Notes: a model not told the origin generated them from the sequence alone. 64,000 nucleotides of DNA from Lentisphaerae bacterium ADurb.Bin242 (GCA_002069785.1 MWCA01000007.1:35519-99518); one strand, 5' to 3'; positions 26,526 through 36,633 are shown, numbered from the stretch's first letter. Translations and numbers: made by a program.

Positions 26526-28757
26526 TTTGTCAACCTGCCCGTTGTCCGACGGATTATGTTTTCGGTTCGCAATATCACGGAAAAACCGCCGCAAATCGAC
26601 AATCCCTCCCCAAAAAAACCATACGGTGGAAATGACGCCGATCATACAAGGCACAATCAGCGCCGTAATGAAAAATTTATATCCCCACCAATGCTCCGGC
26701 CACGGCGAAATTAAATTCCAAATCAGGATGCCGAGAAAGCAAATTCCGAAGCCGTAGACCAAACTGTACGCAAAAACACTCCACGCGATCACCCGGTCGA
26801 ATTTACTGTATTCCGGAGTAATGCCGATGACCTTTGCGGTAAAATTGCGCCATGTCCACTCCGTTTTCAAATTCACTTTCCCTTCATCGTCATAGACTCC
26901 GCGATGCAGCAGCTTGTCAAGGTCGTATGGTTTGCGGTATGTGATCCATGACCCGATGCAATACGCCGCCATGCTCAAGAGCATTGCCAGAAAAAACAGT
27001 TCCAGCGAATTGATTGGAAACTTGACCGGATCCATCTCCCACCGGATATACGGCACAAAAGGAGCCGCCATCGTTTTCAGGATTTTATCCAGCAGCGGCA
27101 CCAGGTTGATTTCTTTCAAAAACGGATAGACATGATCCGGCCAATTCCGCTGCAGGAGGATTCCGCCGCCGGAAACTGCCGCGCCGGTAATAATCGAGCA
27201 ATATGCCCCGCATGTGGTTCCAAAACGGGTATAAAGGCCGCCCAAGGTGACAGCGCCGGCCCCGCCCACCCATATCGAGGCGGTGATCGTGACATACAAA
27301 TTGATGTAATCGAGCTGTGAAAGAAAAATCGATCCGTAAAAAAATACCATGCACACGAAAAGCGCCAGCAATCGAATCATCCACAACTGCTGTCTGACAG
27401 ATAACTTTTTCTTCCACAACGGCATGACGATATCCTGTGCCAAAGTCCGCGCGGATGAAAATATCCGGCCGTCGTCGGAAGTAAGCATCAACATCAAGCC
27501 CAGCAGACATATCAAAGCCAGCAGGGGTTCCGGCAAAATATGACGCATCGTCACCGGAAACATCATCTGATTGAAAAGAGAACGATACTCCAACGTTGCA
27601 GCATTTCCTTTTGCTTCTCCTTTTTCCGCAATGAAAACCTGCTGCACTGTTTCAAAATATTGTGTATCCACATTGCTTTTGACGGACTGGCTGGGAATGA
27701 CGGCCGGTTCGGGTATCGCATTCACCGCCGCAATCACTTTTTCTTTCAGGCCGGGTTCGGTCCCGGTGTCTTCAAGAATCTGGCCGGTCAGGCTCCTTCG
27801 TATTGTCCATCCTTCATTTGCGTAAGCCTGGGCGTTCATCGTGGTAATGACGGCCACCGCCATCAGCAACAGCATCATATAAGCAAATCCATTGCGCCAT
27901 GTCCCCAGGATTCCAGCCATTTTTCCCTCATGTGCGGTGCGTGCCGCAGTATCGGTGCCTCCGCCGCACCAGACGCCCCGATTGAGAATCGAGCCGAAAA
28001 CAAGAACAAAAACGGCAAAAAGATTGAAATCGCGCAATTCCCGGATATCGAACGGATTCAAAAAACTTTCTCCCGGCACCCTGTTTGCCAAGGTCGGAAC
28101 GATTTCGCCGAACCATGAAAAATGGATCAGCAGAAATATCGCGAGAGCAACGAATATCGGATAGCAAAGGATGGATTGGAAGGCATCCGTCACCACCAGG
28201 GAGATCATACCGCCGGACCAGATGATGACCAGAGCAAAACACAATGCCAGGGCAATCACCAGTCCGAAAGTCGGTATTTCCATTCCCCCGAATTTCAGGG
28301 TGCCCGGCCATCCGAACATATAGATGAAAAAACGCGCCGCCACCGCCGGGCCGATGGCATTGGCCAATATCTCTGCGAACGTGCGTAAAAAGGCGGCAAA
28401 AATTCTGAATGAACGATTATACCTGATCTCAAGATATTGTCCGATCGTCATGGCCCTGGTTTCCCGGAAACGGTAAGCAAAAAAACCGGTCAGAGAAAGA
28501 ATCAAGGCAAACGGAGTCGCAATTGCCCCCCAGAAACCATAGGCAAAACCCGCTTTGTAATTGGCCTCCACATATGCCACCAACGCGAGAACCCCCAGGC
28601 TGGATCCCATTTCAGAAACCGCGATAAGGTATCTGCCGCATACCCTGCCGGCAGACAGGAAATCCACGATATCCCTGACATATCGCCTCATATAGATCGC
28701 CATCCCAAAAATCACACAGAACGGCACGATTACGATCAGCCAATTATAAAAACTCAT
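26517..28757 (-). CDS. Sodium:solute symporter (SSS family), long form
   Basis: This 746-aa polytopic membrane protein has SSS-type features: FLSAGRVCGRYLIAVSEMGS near the N-terminus, a TIGQYLEIRYNRSFRIFAAF segment, and SGGMISLVVTDAFQSILCYP. It is longer than typical members (500-600 aa). The extra length comes from a soluble loop of about 100 residues (from NAQAYANEGWTIRR to ATLEYRSLFNQMM) and additional C-terminal helices after the core. An AAGGATGTGA ribosome site precedes the ATG. It probably imports a sugar or organic acid released by the neighbouring secreted enzymes. The substrate is not readable. It stands alone between two pseudopilin operons, in the same direction. Confidence 0.88.
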   Translation of the reverse strand: MSFYNWLIVIVPFCVIFGMAIYMRRYVRDIVDFLSAGRVCGRYLIAVSEMGSSLGVLALVAYVEANYKAGFAYGFWGAIATPFALILSLTGFFAYRFRETRAMTIGQYLEIRYNRSFRIFAAFLRTFAEILANAIGPAVAARFFIYMFGWPGTLKFGGMEIPTFGLVIALALCFALVIIWSGGMISLVVTDAFQSILCYPIFVALAIFLLIHFSWFGEIVPTLANRVPGESFLNPFDIRELRDFNLFAVFVLVFGSILNRGVWCGGGTDTAARTAHEGKMAGILGTWRNGFAYMMLLLMAVAVITTMNAQAYANEGWTIRRSLTGQILEDTGTEPGLKEKVIAAVNAIPEPAVIPSQSVKSNVDTQYFETVQQVFIAEKGEAKGNAATLEYRSLFNQMMFPVTMRHILPEPLLALICLLGLMLMLTSDDGRIFSSARTLAQDIVMPLWKKKLSVRQQLWMIRLLALFVCMVFFYGSIFLSQLDYINLYVTITASIWVGGAGAVTLGGLYTRFGTTCGAYCSIITGAAVSGGGILLQRNWPDHVYPFLKEINLVPLLDKILKTMAAPFVPYIRWEMDPVKFPINSLELFFLAMLLSMAAYCIGSWITYRKPYDLDKLLHRGVYDDEGKVNLKTEWTWRNFTAKVIGITPEYSKFDRVIAWSVFAYSLVYGFGICFLGILIWNLISPWPEHWWGYKFFITALIVPCMIGVISTVWFFWGGIVDLRRFFRDIANRKHNPSDNGQVDKAD

Positions 28758-29181
28758 TCACATCCTTTTTGTTAAACATATATTTTCCTGAAAGGTCGGC
28801 CGCCCGGCGGATGCCGGTTCCATGGATAATGCGGGAGGTTCCCGGAAAACCGGATCATTGAGCCCATGCAGCGATCCGGTACTGTTTCAATGACCGGGGG
28901 AGGCCGCAAACGACGGCATTCGATCCCGGGTCAAGATTCTTTTGCGGCTTTTCCGGCAGGTGAAACGAAATTTTTCGGAATGATGTGCCGCATGCCGTTG
29001 GATATCGGAATCAATGGCATGCATATCCGCGGCGGCGACGTTTTCCGGCACGCAGCGCGCGATGGAACCGGAAAGAATTGTGCCGGTATATTCATTCACC
29101 CATACGGCGGCGGGATCAAACCGGGAAAATCTTCTTCAATAAGTTCTTCGGGCAACTCGATGCATGTCCGCTTCCCGGCAT
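28758..29181. other. Intergenic region, 424 bp, no gene assigned
   Basis: Only short frames are present. A minus-strand stretch around 28890-29170 reads as two adjoining fragments (ELPEELIEEDFPGLIPPPYG, then a stop, then AVWVNEYTGTILSGSIARCV in another frame). This could be the remains of a decayed gene, but I cannot assign it. No terminator, tRNA or repeat was seen. Confidence 0.4.
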
Positions 29182-29979
29182 TCAATAACTGATTTCGACA
29201 TCCGAGATGTAAAAGGTAAAATCATCTTGTTTTTGTCCGGGCTGGTTACGTAAAAGCAGCCACGGCTGTTCTTTGAGGGTATCTTCGAGGAACAGGGTAA
29301 ATTCATGCTTCTGCCATTCCGGCGTCACCCGGATCATGTGAAAATTTTTGCCTCCCCATAATGTGGCGGCCCAGACCTTTTCCCGGTCGCCCTTGATCCA
29401 CAAGCTGACTTTCAATGTGCCGCCGGGCACACCGGGAAAAGCCCTGGTAGCGGGGAACCCCTTGCCCGGCTTGGAGTCGATGCGCAATACCGGAGACTCG
29501 GAGGGAGCGTCTTCGGCGCTCTCGAGTGTCATTGGGACCTCTTCGAACCATACGCTGCGCCATGAGAGGAGATCGGTGGCAGGCAAAAGATTCTGCTTGA
29601 GGTCATCCGGAGTCAGGATTTCGACCTTGATGTTTTTGAAATTGACGGTGTTCTGCTGATTCCGGCGGACAAAGCTGAGCTTCCAGCCGCTCCCGGAATC
29701 GCTTGCATAGTAGCGGACTTCGGTCCATTTTCCGCCCGCTTTGCCTAAAATTCCCCATACCGCTTTTTCTTCATTGTTTTTCTGGTAACTGAACATAATA
29801 TCCGCACCCTTGTCTCCCTTGAGCTGCATGGTGACCCGGTAGAGCCGGCCGTCTTCGGAGGGAGGCATGGCGATCGTGGCGTAGCCGTGGGCGTTGTCCA
29901 TTTTTACGACTGCATTGGACGGGGTTGCGCCGCAGGCGCCCAGGGCGGCTGCCAGCAGCAGGAACAGTACTTTCATCAT
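29182..29979 (-). CDS. Small secreted or lipid-anchored carbohydrate-binding-like protein
   Basis: This 265-aa protein has a GGAGGAG ribosome site. The N-terminus MMKVLFLLLAAALGACGATPS is a signal peptide with a possible lipobox (LGAC). The remainder looks like two beta-sandwich modules of CBM4/9/22-like character: YRVTMQLKGDKGADIMFSYQ, then FKNIKVEILT, and again LKVSLWIKGDREKVWAATLW, TPEWQKHEFTLFLEDTL, FYISDVEISY. It is a non-catalytic glycan-binding candidate that starts four bases after the 974-aa hydrolase-like gene. Confidence 0.72.
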   Translation of the reverse strand: MMKVLFLLLAAALGACGATPSNAVVKMDNAHGYATIAMPPSEDGRLYRVTMQLKGDKGADIMFSYQKNNEEKAVWGILGKAGGKWTEVRYYASDSGSGWKLSFVRRNQQNTVNFKNIKVEILTPDDLKQNLLPATDLLSWRSVWFEEVPMTLESAEDAPSESPVLRIDSKPGKGFPATRAFPGVPGGTLKVSLWIKGDREKVWAATLWGGKNFHMIRVTPEWQKHEFTLFLEDTLKEQPWLLLRNQPGQKQDDFTFYISDVEISY

Positions 29980-29983
29980 TTGA

Positions 29984-32908
29984 TCACTCCTCCAGGGTTA
30001 TAATTGCGAAGCCGGAGCGGTCGCAATAATTGTTTTGACCGCTGAACGCTTCATGTTTACCGTTGTTGTTTATTGCAAGATTCAATCCGGCAACTCCGGG
30101 TTGCGCCGGAAATTCAACGATGAGCCGTTCCGGCGAGATTCGTTTGAAAGAAACCGGCAGCTTTTTGCCCAGTATCCGGATGTCGGATTCACCGTTCGGA
30201 TAGAGGGGGATGACGATCTGGCTGGTGGAATCATTGTACCGCTTGAACTCTTCGATCCTGCCTTCCAGCGGGAGAGGGTCGAAAAAGATCTCCGCACTGT
30301 CGCTTGCAAATACGTCGGCGCCTTTCAAGCCTTTGCACTCCGGGATGAAGATGTCGAGCACCAGTTTGCCGGAACCGTAAGAGACGCGGAAGGCGTTGTT
30401 GCCGCCGAATGTATATTTTTGAGCGTTTTCCAGCACGGGATTGAGCTTCAGGGTGCATTCAAGCGTCGATACCCGGCTGCCGGCGGTGATGAGCTTGACC
30501 GGGAACTCCTGCGGCGCTCCCGGTTTCAGCACGACAGGAATGCGAAACTCTTTTTCCCCTTCAAAGGGGTCGAATTTGAGTGATTGACCCTGCAAATATG
30601 GCGAAGACAACCGGACGGAACCGGACACGGCGCTGCCGGATTCATTGCGCAGGCGTACTCCGACGGTACCGTTCAGCCATTTCAGATCCGAGGCCGCGAA
30701 GTCGTTGACACCGGAGAAGACACTTTTTTTCAACTCCTCGAGCGGCGCGGCACTCTGCCACTCCAGGTAGACCGGGGTGCGATCGAGTTGCAGGGTGTTT
30801 CCGGTTCCGGCCATCGGGTTGCCGTACAGGTCGTAGACCTTGAAGGCTCCCTGCATCTCCGCGGTGCGCCTGCCGTCGCGGCTCCAGAGGATCGAGAATA
30901 TCTTGCTGCGGTTGGCGAAAACATAGCACAGGATGCCGTTTTTCTCGATGACGCCCAGCGCTTTGGCCCCGTTCATGAAATGCCCGGCTGCATTCTGCGC
31001 CGCGAAGAAGCCGTTGGGAACCAGTATCCCGGTGGGATAACGGGGATTGTTCGGGGCATGGTTGTTGCTGAAATAGGCGTCGTAGGGTAACGGAGAAGAT
31101 GCATGGCAGCCTTCTCCCATGTCGATTGCCAGGCGGCGGACCAGCGCGCCCGGATCGGGAGCGTAATACAGCTCCATATTAGGGTGGCGCAGGTTATAGT
31201 AATTTTCCTTGTGCAGATAGTAACATTCGGTTTGCCACAGCGGCTTTTCGACACCGGATTTTTGGAGGAAACTGCGCAGTTTACGGATTGCCAGATGCGC
31301 CGGTTCCACACTGTCGTCCATGGGACTGTCGTAGGGATGGAAGCCGTAGGCATCGGTCAGGTCGCAGGCCTTTTCCCTGATGATCTCCTGATAACTGCCG
31401 CCGACGCTGCCGTTGAAATCTCCGGTGGGCGTCATGCTGATAAATACGGTCTGCGGCGAGTATTGCCTGACCGCCTGCTGCGACAATTTTGCGTACTCCC
31501 GGATCATTGAAACCGGCATGTAGCCGTTGAATTCGGCGAAGAGCTGGATCATGACGAATTTATTGGGGTATCGCATGACGATGGCTTTGATATGGTCAGC
31601 CACAAGCCCGGCCGGAGGAGCAACGATTTTAAAGTTCTCCCAAGGCCCCAGCCGGGCTCCTTCGGGACGGCCAAAACGGTCGGCGCGGCGAATGTATTGC
31701 GGTACCTGGTGCCCTTCGTCCTGACCCTGCCTGGATACCAGCAGCGATTGAGCGGGGATGACGAAGGTGGGTGCCAATTTTGCCTCCGCTGCGAGTCTCA
31801 GATGGAGATCGACCACATCCCAGGCGAATTGCCCCGGCGTCGGCTGCAGCAGTCCGATACGCCCGACCGGCGACAGCCAGGAATCATTCCAGGTGCTGCC
31901 GGACAGCCGGATCATTTGCGCCATGGCGCCGGGGCGCCCGAACTGCCCCCGCCAGTAAAGGGTATTGTCCACTGCGCCCCACTTCGGCCATATATCCTCC
32001 AGGCATCCGGAAATGACGCCGATCTGAAACCTGTCGGGCTGGTATTCCGCAGCGGGTTTCCGCACCCGGACCACGGTATTTTTCTGCACCCCGTTCAATC
32101 CGGTCAATTCAAATATGCCATAGGGAAGGTTTTTGAACTTCATCGTTCCGTTTTTTGCCTTGTTTTGCGGCAGGGTCATGGTCAATTCCTGTACCGCAAA
32201 AGGTTTATCCGCCGGCACGGCGCTTAACTTTCCGTGAAACTTCCCGGTGAAATCCGAATCGTAGGAAATTGCGCGTATTTCCGCTTCCAGCGAATCGTCT
32301 TCCACAAGGCACGACGGCATATACACCGCGCATTCCACCGCTCCTTGCGGCTGGTAATGCGTCAGGGGCCCCTCTTCCATTTGCAGCGCGTCCAGCCACA
32401 ATGTCTGATCGCCGGAGTAAGCCAGGATCATCATGAATTTATCATTCGCCTTCTGCTTTTCCGGGCTGTCGGGGACTTGCAGCGTCATGGAGTGGCGCTT
32501 CCATTCCGGCCCGGCATTGAAAGCCGCGGAGCCGACGGTCTGCCATGCGTATTGATTGCTTTGGCATAAGAACGAAATTGTACTTGCCGCATTGCTTTTG
32601 GCGAAAAAGGAGAACGTATAGCTCTTGCCGGGAAGCAAAGCGACTTCATGTGTCACAAAGCGCCAAATGGTATTCTGCTCATTGGTTTTCAACTCCAGCT
32701 TGAGAGAGTTTTGTCCGTATGCAGCCGCAGCGGCGTCTATTTCCGCAACCGGGCCAGGATCTCTTATTTGCCCGTTATTTTCATAGCGGGACCCCCTGTT
32801 TCCGCCATATCCGGCAGACCCGAGTTCAAAGCTGGAATTCCACAGCAGATTTTCACCGGCATGCCCCATGCACGCGATGGAAAGAAGACAGAAGAGAATT
32901 TTCCGCAT
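29984..32908 (-). CDS. Secreted glycoside-hydrolase-like protein (CBM + clan-A-type barrel + CBM9-like)
   Basis: This 974-aa protein has a signal peptide (MRKILFCLLSIACMGHA). Residues about 20-180 form a CBM4/9-type module (NLLWNSSFELGSAGYGG, WKRHSMTLQVPDS, LWLDALQMEEG). The barrel (about 290-640) carries FAEFNG near residue 455 and WQTECYY near 557. These are the positions and contexts expected for acid/base and nucleophile glutamates in clan-A enzymes, though no specific GH family is claimed. The C-terminal domain (about 840-970: GKLVLDIFIPECKG, SAEIFFDPLP) resembles CBM9-type sugar-binding domains. It lies between a pseudopilin and a small CBM protein in an operon probably controlled by the AraC regulator at 33894. 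Confidence 0.8.
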   Translation of the reverse strand: MRKILFCLLSIACMGHAGENLLWNSSFELGSAGYGGNRGSRYENNGQIRDPGPVAEIDAAAAAYGQNSLKLELKTNEQNTIWRFVTHEVALLPGKSYTFSFFAKSNAASTISFLCQSNQYAWQTVGSAAFNAGPEWKRHSMTLQVPDSPEKQKANDKFMMILAYSGDQTLWLDALQMEEGPLTHYQPQGAVECAVYMPSCLVEDDSLEAEIRAISYDSDFTGKFHGKLSAVPADKPFAVQELTMTLPQNKAKNGTMKFKNLPYGIFELTGLNGVQKNTVVRVRKPAAEYQPDRFQIGVISGCLEDIWPKWGAVDNTLYWRGQFGRPGAMAQMIRLSGSTWNDSWLSPVGRIGLLQPTPGQFAWDVVDLHLRLAAEAKLAPTFVIPAQSLLVSRQGQDEGHQVPQYIRRADRFGRPEGARLGPWENFKIVAPPAGLVADHIKAIVMRYPNKFVMIQLFAEFNGYMPVSMIREYAKLSQQAVRQYSPQTVFISMTPTGDFNGSVGGSYQEIIREKACDLTDAYGFHPYDSPMDDSVEPAHLAIRKLRSFLQKSGVEKPLWQTECYYLHKENYYNLRHPNMELYYAPDPGALVRRLAIDMGEGCHASSPLPYDAYFSNNHAPNNPRYPTGILVPNGFFAAQNAAGHFMNGAKALGVIEKNGILCYVFANRSKIFSILWSRDGRRTAEMQGAFKVYDLYGNPMAGTGNTLQLDRTPVYLEWQSAAPLEELKKSVFSGVNDFAASDLKWLNGTVGVRLRNESGSAVSGSVRLSSPYLQGQSLKFDPFEGEKEFRIPVVLKPGAPQEFPVKLITAGSRVSTLECTLKLNPVLENAQKYTFGGNNAFRVSYGSGKLVLDIFIPECKGLKGADVFASDSAEIFFDPLPLEGRIEEFKRYNDSTSQIVIPLYPNGESDIRILGKKLPVSFKRISPERLIVEFPAQPGVAGLNLAINNNGKHEAFSGQNNYCDRSGFAIITLEE

Positions 32909-32956
32909 GCTTTATTGCCCCGCTTTAAATAATGAAGATGACTGTTTTTCTGAAAA

Positions 32957-33745
32957 TTAAAAGACGACTCCGGTCGTGTCTTTATTGAAGCCGCAATTGG
33001 CTGGATCCGCATCCCGGAAACGCGCCCATTGCGTTGGTTTTATCAATGCGCTGCTGTTTTGCGGGCTGACATGGCCGTCAAGATAAAGCACATTGGTCTT
33101 GCCTTTCAGGTTCAACAGCGAAAGGGCATTCCAGGTGCCGTCGTAGCCCGTGCGGTTATCTGCAGCTCCGTGCCGGAAGCTGACATCGTCCGCGGCGGAA
33201 GCCGACGCATAGCCATGACCCGTTAAAAAAGGATTATCTTCCATGATCAGGATCGCAAGGGTCGGCCTGCTGACATAGATTTGTTTCCGCATCTTGTTCA
33301 GCGGGGAATAGCCGCCCGATGAAGTGGCTATGCCGCTGAGCCCGTCATTCATCACATAGTCGGTGTAACGCAATTTGGAACTGCTTTCCGACGGGCAGCG
33401 ATAGGTCCCCGAAACACCTTTTTCCGGTGTAAACGAGATACCCTGATTGCTTTTTCCACCCATGCCGGCCAGGTTCCCGAACCAAAGTAAATGGAAATTG
33501 GCGAAACTGGGGGTATAATTCGGCAATGTCGCCGGAACGATCCAATCGTTAAAATCGATGGAATAAAGTGTCGAGGCCAGGCCTATTGTTTTCAAGTTAT
33601 TGGCACAGAAGGTTCTTCTTGCCATTTCTCTTGCCATATTCATAGCCGGCAGCAACAAGCCGGCCAGAATCGCGATGATTGCGATCACAATGAGGAGTTC
33701 GATCAAAGTAAAATCCGGAACAGTCGGCCGTGTTTTTCTTTTCAT
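32957..33745 (-). CDS. Type II secretion-type pseudopilin
   Basis: This 262-aa protein has leader [11 protein letters not shown] and core [19 protein letters not shown]. The -1 residue is Asp. The C-terminal part contains [15 protein letters not shown] and [11 protein letters not shown]. It is a paralogue of the pseudopilin at 25523-26284. It is transcribed divergently from the AraC gene, with the AraC-type direct repeats between them. First gene of the operon with the 974-aa enzyme. Confidence 0.9.
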   Translation of the reverse strand: MKRKTRPTVPDFTLIELLIVIAIIAILAGLLLPAMNMAREMARRTFCANNLKTIGLASTLYSIDFNDWIVPATLPNYTPSFANFHLLWFGNLAGMGGKSNQGISFTPEKGVSGTYRCPSESSSKLRYTDYVMNDGLSGIATSSGGYSPLNKMRKQIYVSRPTLAILIMEDNPFLTGHGYASASAADDVSFRHGAADNRTGYDGTWNALSLLNLKGKTNVLYLDGHVSPQNSSALIKPTQWARFRDADPANCGFNKDTTGVVF

Positions 33746-33825
33746 GACGCATCCTTTCCCATTTATGGCTGTTTTTTATTCTCCATATTATAATTTTAAT
33801 CCTTTTCCATGCAATTGCAATGATC

Positions 33826-33859
33826 TTTTTAGTCAAATTGATATTGATTTTTAGTCAAA
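33826..33859. promoter_or_regulatory. Putative AraC-family binding site: two direct repeats, 22-bp period (copy 2)
   Basis: TTTTTAGTCAAA at 33826-33837 and 33848-33859 repeat in the same orientation with a 22-base period. The pair lies between the AraC gene start (33894, plus) and the pseudopilin start (33745, minus). It is therefore placed to control both, and an identical pair exists at 26362-26395. Confidence 0.78.
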
Positions 33860-33893
33860 CCGGATTATCTTTCCAGGAAGAAAGGAAAAAAAC

Positions 33894-34757
33894 ATGGAAT
33901 CCGGAAAATATTCCTATCGCAACCTTGAACTGGGACGGCTTCCCCGTCTGAGCCGTTTCCCGTATCCGGTCAAGTTCCTCAGCATCACCCGCGGCCGGCT
34001 GTCGAATGAAATGGTTTCCCATGGAAAAGACCAGTTTGAAATCGCTTTGCGCCTTGTTTCCCACAAAAAGAAATTCGTGAACTATATTGCCGGGAAACGC
34101 TATGACACCCATTTCCCGCACGTGCAAGTCAAGGAGTGCGGCGTCGAGACGAAATATAAAACGGATACCCGGATCGATACATTTTCTTTTGCTTACGAAC
34201 CGGATTTGGAGCCGGTGCTGAAAAAAATCCTCCCTTTCCCGGATATTCCGATCTGGGAACTCAAAAACATGGAAAATGAAAGTTACCTGATCAATGAACT
34301 GACGACCCTGATGGAACACGCTTCGGAATACGGGGTCGCCGACCGGATCGATGTCCTTTGTTTCGAACTGCTGGAACTCCTCCTGTTCGACTGCAATTAT
34401 CCCCGGGAGGCGGAGAAGGATTTCTACCGGATGAAAATGCAGACCATCGCCTCCTATTTCCAGCTCCACTGCCGGGAGGAGATCGATCTTCCGAAGCTTC
34501 TGGAATACCACGGACTCAGCCGGAGCACGTTCCAGCGGCACTGGGCGGTCTTCTGTAAAAGCACGCCCGCACAATATATCAGCGATCTTCGCCTCCACGA
34601 AGCCTGCCGCCTCCTGAAAAGCGACCGCAGCGCCTCGTCCGCCGCCATCGCCGCAAAGCTGAATTTCCGGAATCCCGCTTACTTCTGCGCCCTTTTCCGC
34701 AAGCATTTCGGCATTACGCCGATGGCCTACCACAAGCTCCATTACGGAGAGGAATGA
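33894..34757 (+). CDS. AraC-family transcriptional regulator
   Basis: This 287-aa protein has an N-terminal effector region of no recognised family and a C-terminal AraC double helix-turn-helix. The first helix-turn-helix is IDLPKLLEYHGLSRSTFQRH; the second includes SAAIAAKLNFRNPAYFCALF, followed by FGITPMAYHKL. A GGAAGAAAGG ribosome site precedes the ATG. It is divergent from the pseudopilin/hydrolase operon at 33745. It probably activates that operon, and perhaps the duplicated one at 26284, through shared 22-bp-period repeats. The ligand is unknown. Confidence 0.92.
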   Translation: MESGKYSYRNLELGRLPRLSRFPYPVKFLSITRGRLSNEMVSHGKDQFEIALRLVSHKKKFVNYIAGKRYDTHFPHVQVKECGVETKYKTDTRIDTFSFAYEPDLEPVLKKILPFPDIPIWELKNMENESYLINELTTLMEHASEYGVADRIDVLCFELLELLLFDCNYPREAEKDFYRMKMQTIASYFQLHCREEIDLPKLLEYHGLSRSTFQRHWAVFCKSTPAQYISDLRLHEACRLLKSDRSASSAAIAAKLNFRNPAYFCALFRKHFGITPMAYHKLHYGEE

Positions 34758-34932
34758 CCTTTATTCCTTTTTTGGGATCAATTCACCCCGTTTTATCAAA
34801 AATCCAGCGCGGAGAGCAAAAATCCCATTTCCAAATGACCCGCATGGAGTATATTAATGAAGTATATTATTCAGGCGCCGGGCTTCCGTCCGGACGTCCG
34901 GGAATGGAATGATGACAGAGGAAGGAGCATCC

Positions 34933-36633
34933 ATGTTTTTCGAGTGCAAAGTGCTGAGTTCGCTGGAGAAGGTGTTCTGCCGTCCGGAATGGAAGGCATT
35001 CGGAACCGAATGTCCGCCGGTGGAACGGAATCATTTTTCCGGAGCGAAAGGAGAGGTCGTTTCTTTCCAGCTCGCGGTCAAGGCGGAGGAAAATTTTCAC
35101 CTGACCTTTCGGGCGGAAGGCGCGCTGACGGATATGGTGGAATTCCGCGAAGTGGGGCTGGTCCCGTGCGAAAAGCCGGCGGACCCCGCGGACCCGTTTG
35201 TGCTGACCCATGAACCGGGGATTTTTCCGGATCCCCTGCTGCCTGTCAAGGGATCAATGCGTCTTTCCGTGGGAAACTGGCACAGCGTATGGGTAACGGT
35301 CCGCATTCCGCAGGACTTCGCCCCCGGAGTGTACCCGGTCAAAATTCTGATCGGCACGGTCGAAATTCCGGAATGCCCCTGGAAATCCGCGGTCGAAATC
35401 CATCTTTCGCAGACCGTCTTCCTGGAGGTTCTGTCCTTTGCGCTGCCTCCGCAGAAACTGATTGCCGTGAACTGGTTCTACGCCGATTGCATCGCGGAAT
35501 ATTACAGGCTGACGCCCTGGTCCGAAGAGTTCTGGCGCATGCTCGGAAAATACTTCCGGAACATGGCGGACCACGGGAACAACATCCTCTATACGCCGCT
35601 GTGGACCGTCCCTCTGGATACGGCCATCGGCGGGGAGCGCCCGACCGTCCAGCTGCTGAAAATATCCCTGTCCGGCGGAAAATACACGTTTGATTTTTCC
35701 CTGCTGGAACGCTGGATCGAACTGGCGCGCGAAAACGGCATCGAACTGTTCGAAATGGCCCACGCCTTCACCCAGTGGGGCGCGAAACACGCCCCGAAAA
35801 TCTTCGTGAACGAGAACGGAAAAGAGATCAAAAAATTCGGCTGGCATACGGATGCGATGTCTCCGGAATATACGGATTTCCTGAACGCCCTGCTGCCGGA
35901 GCTCACGGCCTTCCTGCGTAAAATGAAGTTGTCCGGAAAATGCTATTTTCATATCTCCGATGAACCCACGCTGGAGGTTCTGGAGGACTACAGGAAGGCT
36001 TCGGCCCTCTTCCGGAAATATCTCGACGACGAGGAATTCCCGGTCATCGACGCCCTTTCCAATGTGGAGTTTTTCCGCGAAGGACTGGTCCGGCGGCCCG
36101 TCCCGTGCACCCACCACGTCGACCATTTTCCATTGGAGGAAGTCCGTCAGCGCTGGTGCTACTACTGCGGCAACTGGTCGCCGGACCTCCCCAACCGGTC
36201 ATATGGGATGCCTTCGGTCCGGAACCGCGTTCTCGGGCTCCTGCTGTATCTTTACCGGATGGACGGCTTTCTCCATTGGGGATACAATTTCTGGTTCTCT
36301 CAATATTCCGTGAATTGGCATCTCGATCCCTGGAAAGACACGACGGCCGGACGCGCCTTCTGCGGCGGCAACTCGTTCAATGTGTATCCGGGCGAAGACG
36401 GACCGGTCGATTCGATTCATTTCGAGGTCTACCGCGAGGCGCTCCAGGACCTGCGGCTGTTCCAGCTGCTGGAAGACAAGATCGGGCGTGAAAAATGCGT
36501 CGCCCTTCTCCAGCAGGGAGTCCCGTATCCGATCGACATGAGCCATTATCCCCACTCGAACGAATGGCTGCCGGAAGTCCGGGACCGTGTGATCGCCGAA
36601 CTCAAAAAGGAATTCGGGCCGGCCTCCGCATGA
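34933..36633 (+). CDS. DUF4091 protein (GH123-like), apparently cytoplasmic
   Basis: This 566-aa protein starts at the ATG eight bases after AAGGAG. There is no signal peptide. The N-terminal sandwich (about 1-160: GEVVSFQLAVKAEENFHLTF, WHSVWVTVRIPQDF) precedes a barrel with FHISDEPTLEVLEDY (about 338-352). The Asp-Glu pair there matches the catalytic DE of GH123-type enzymes. HWGYNFWF and the C-terminal REALQDLRLFQLLED are typical DUF4091 features. It may cleave N-acetylhexosaminides, but that is inference from family resemblance. It stands between the AraC and GntR-fusion genes and is followed by a strong terminator. Confidence 0.85.
   Translation: MFFECKVLSSLEKVFCRPEWKAFGTECPPVERNHFSGAKGEVVSFQLAVKAEENFHLTFRAEGALTDMVEFREVGLVPCEKPADPADPFVLTHEPGIFPDPLLPVKGSMRLSVGNWHSVWVTVRIPQDFAPGVYPVKILIGTVEIPECPWKSAVEIHLSQTVFLEVLSFALPPQKLIAVNWFYADCIAEYYRLTPWSEEFWRMLGKYFRNMADHGNNILYTPLWTVPLDTAIGGERPTVQLLKISLSGGKYTFDFSLLERWIELARENGIELFEMAHAFTQWGAKHAPKIFVNENGKEIKKFGWHTDAMSPEYTDFLNALLPELTAFLRKMKLSGKCYFHISDEPTLEVLEDYRKASALFRKYLDDEEFPVIDALSNVEFFREGLVRRPVPCTHHVDHFPLEEVRQRWCYYCGNWSPDLPNRSYGMPSVRNRVLGLLLYLYRMDGFLHWGYNFWFSQYSVNWHLDPWKDTTAGRAFCGGNSFNVYPGEDGPVDSIHFEVYREALQDLRLFQLLEDKIGREKCVALLQQGVPYPIDMSHYPHSNEWLPEVRDRVIAELKKEFGPASA

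Noticed and set aside
34848..34869. Direct repeat AGTATATTA with 13-base period before the DUF4091 gene
   Set aside because: It is short and AT-rich, with no promoter hexamers at sensible spacing. It could be chance.
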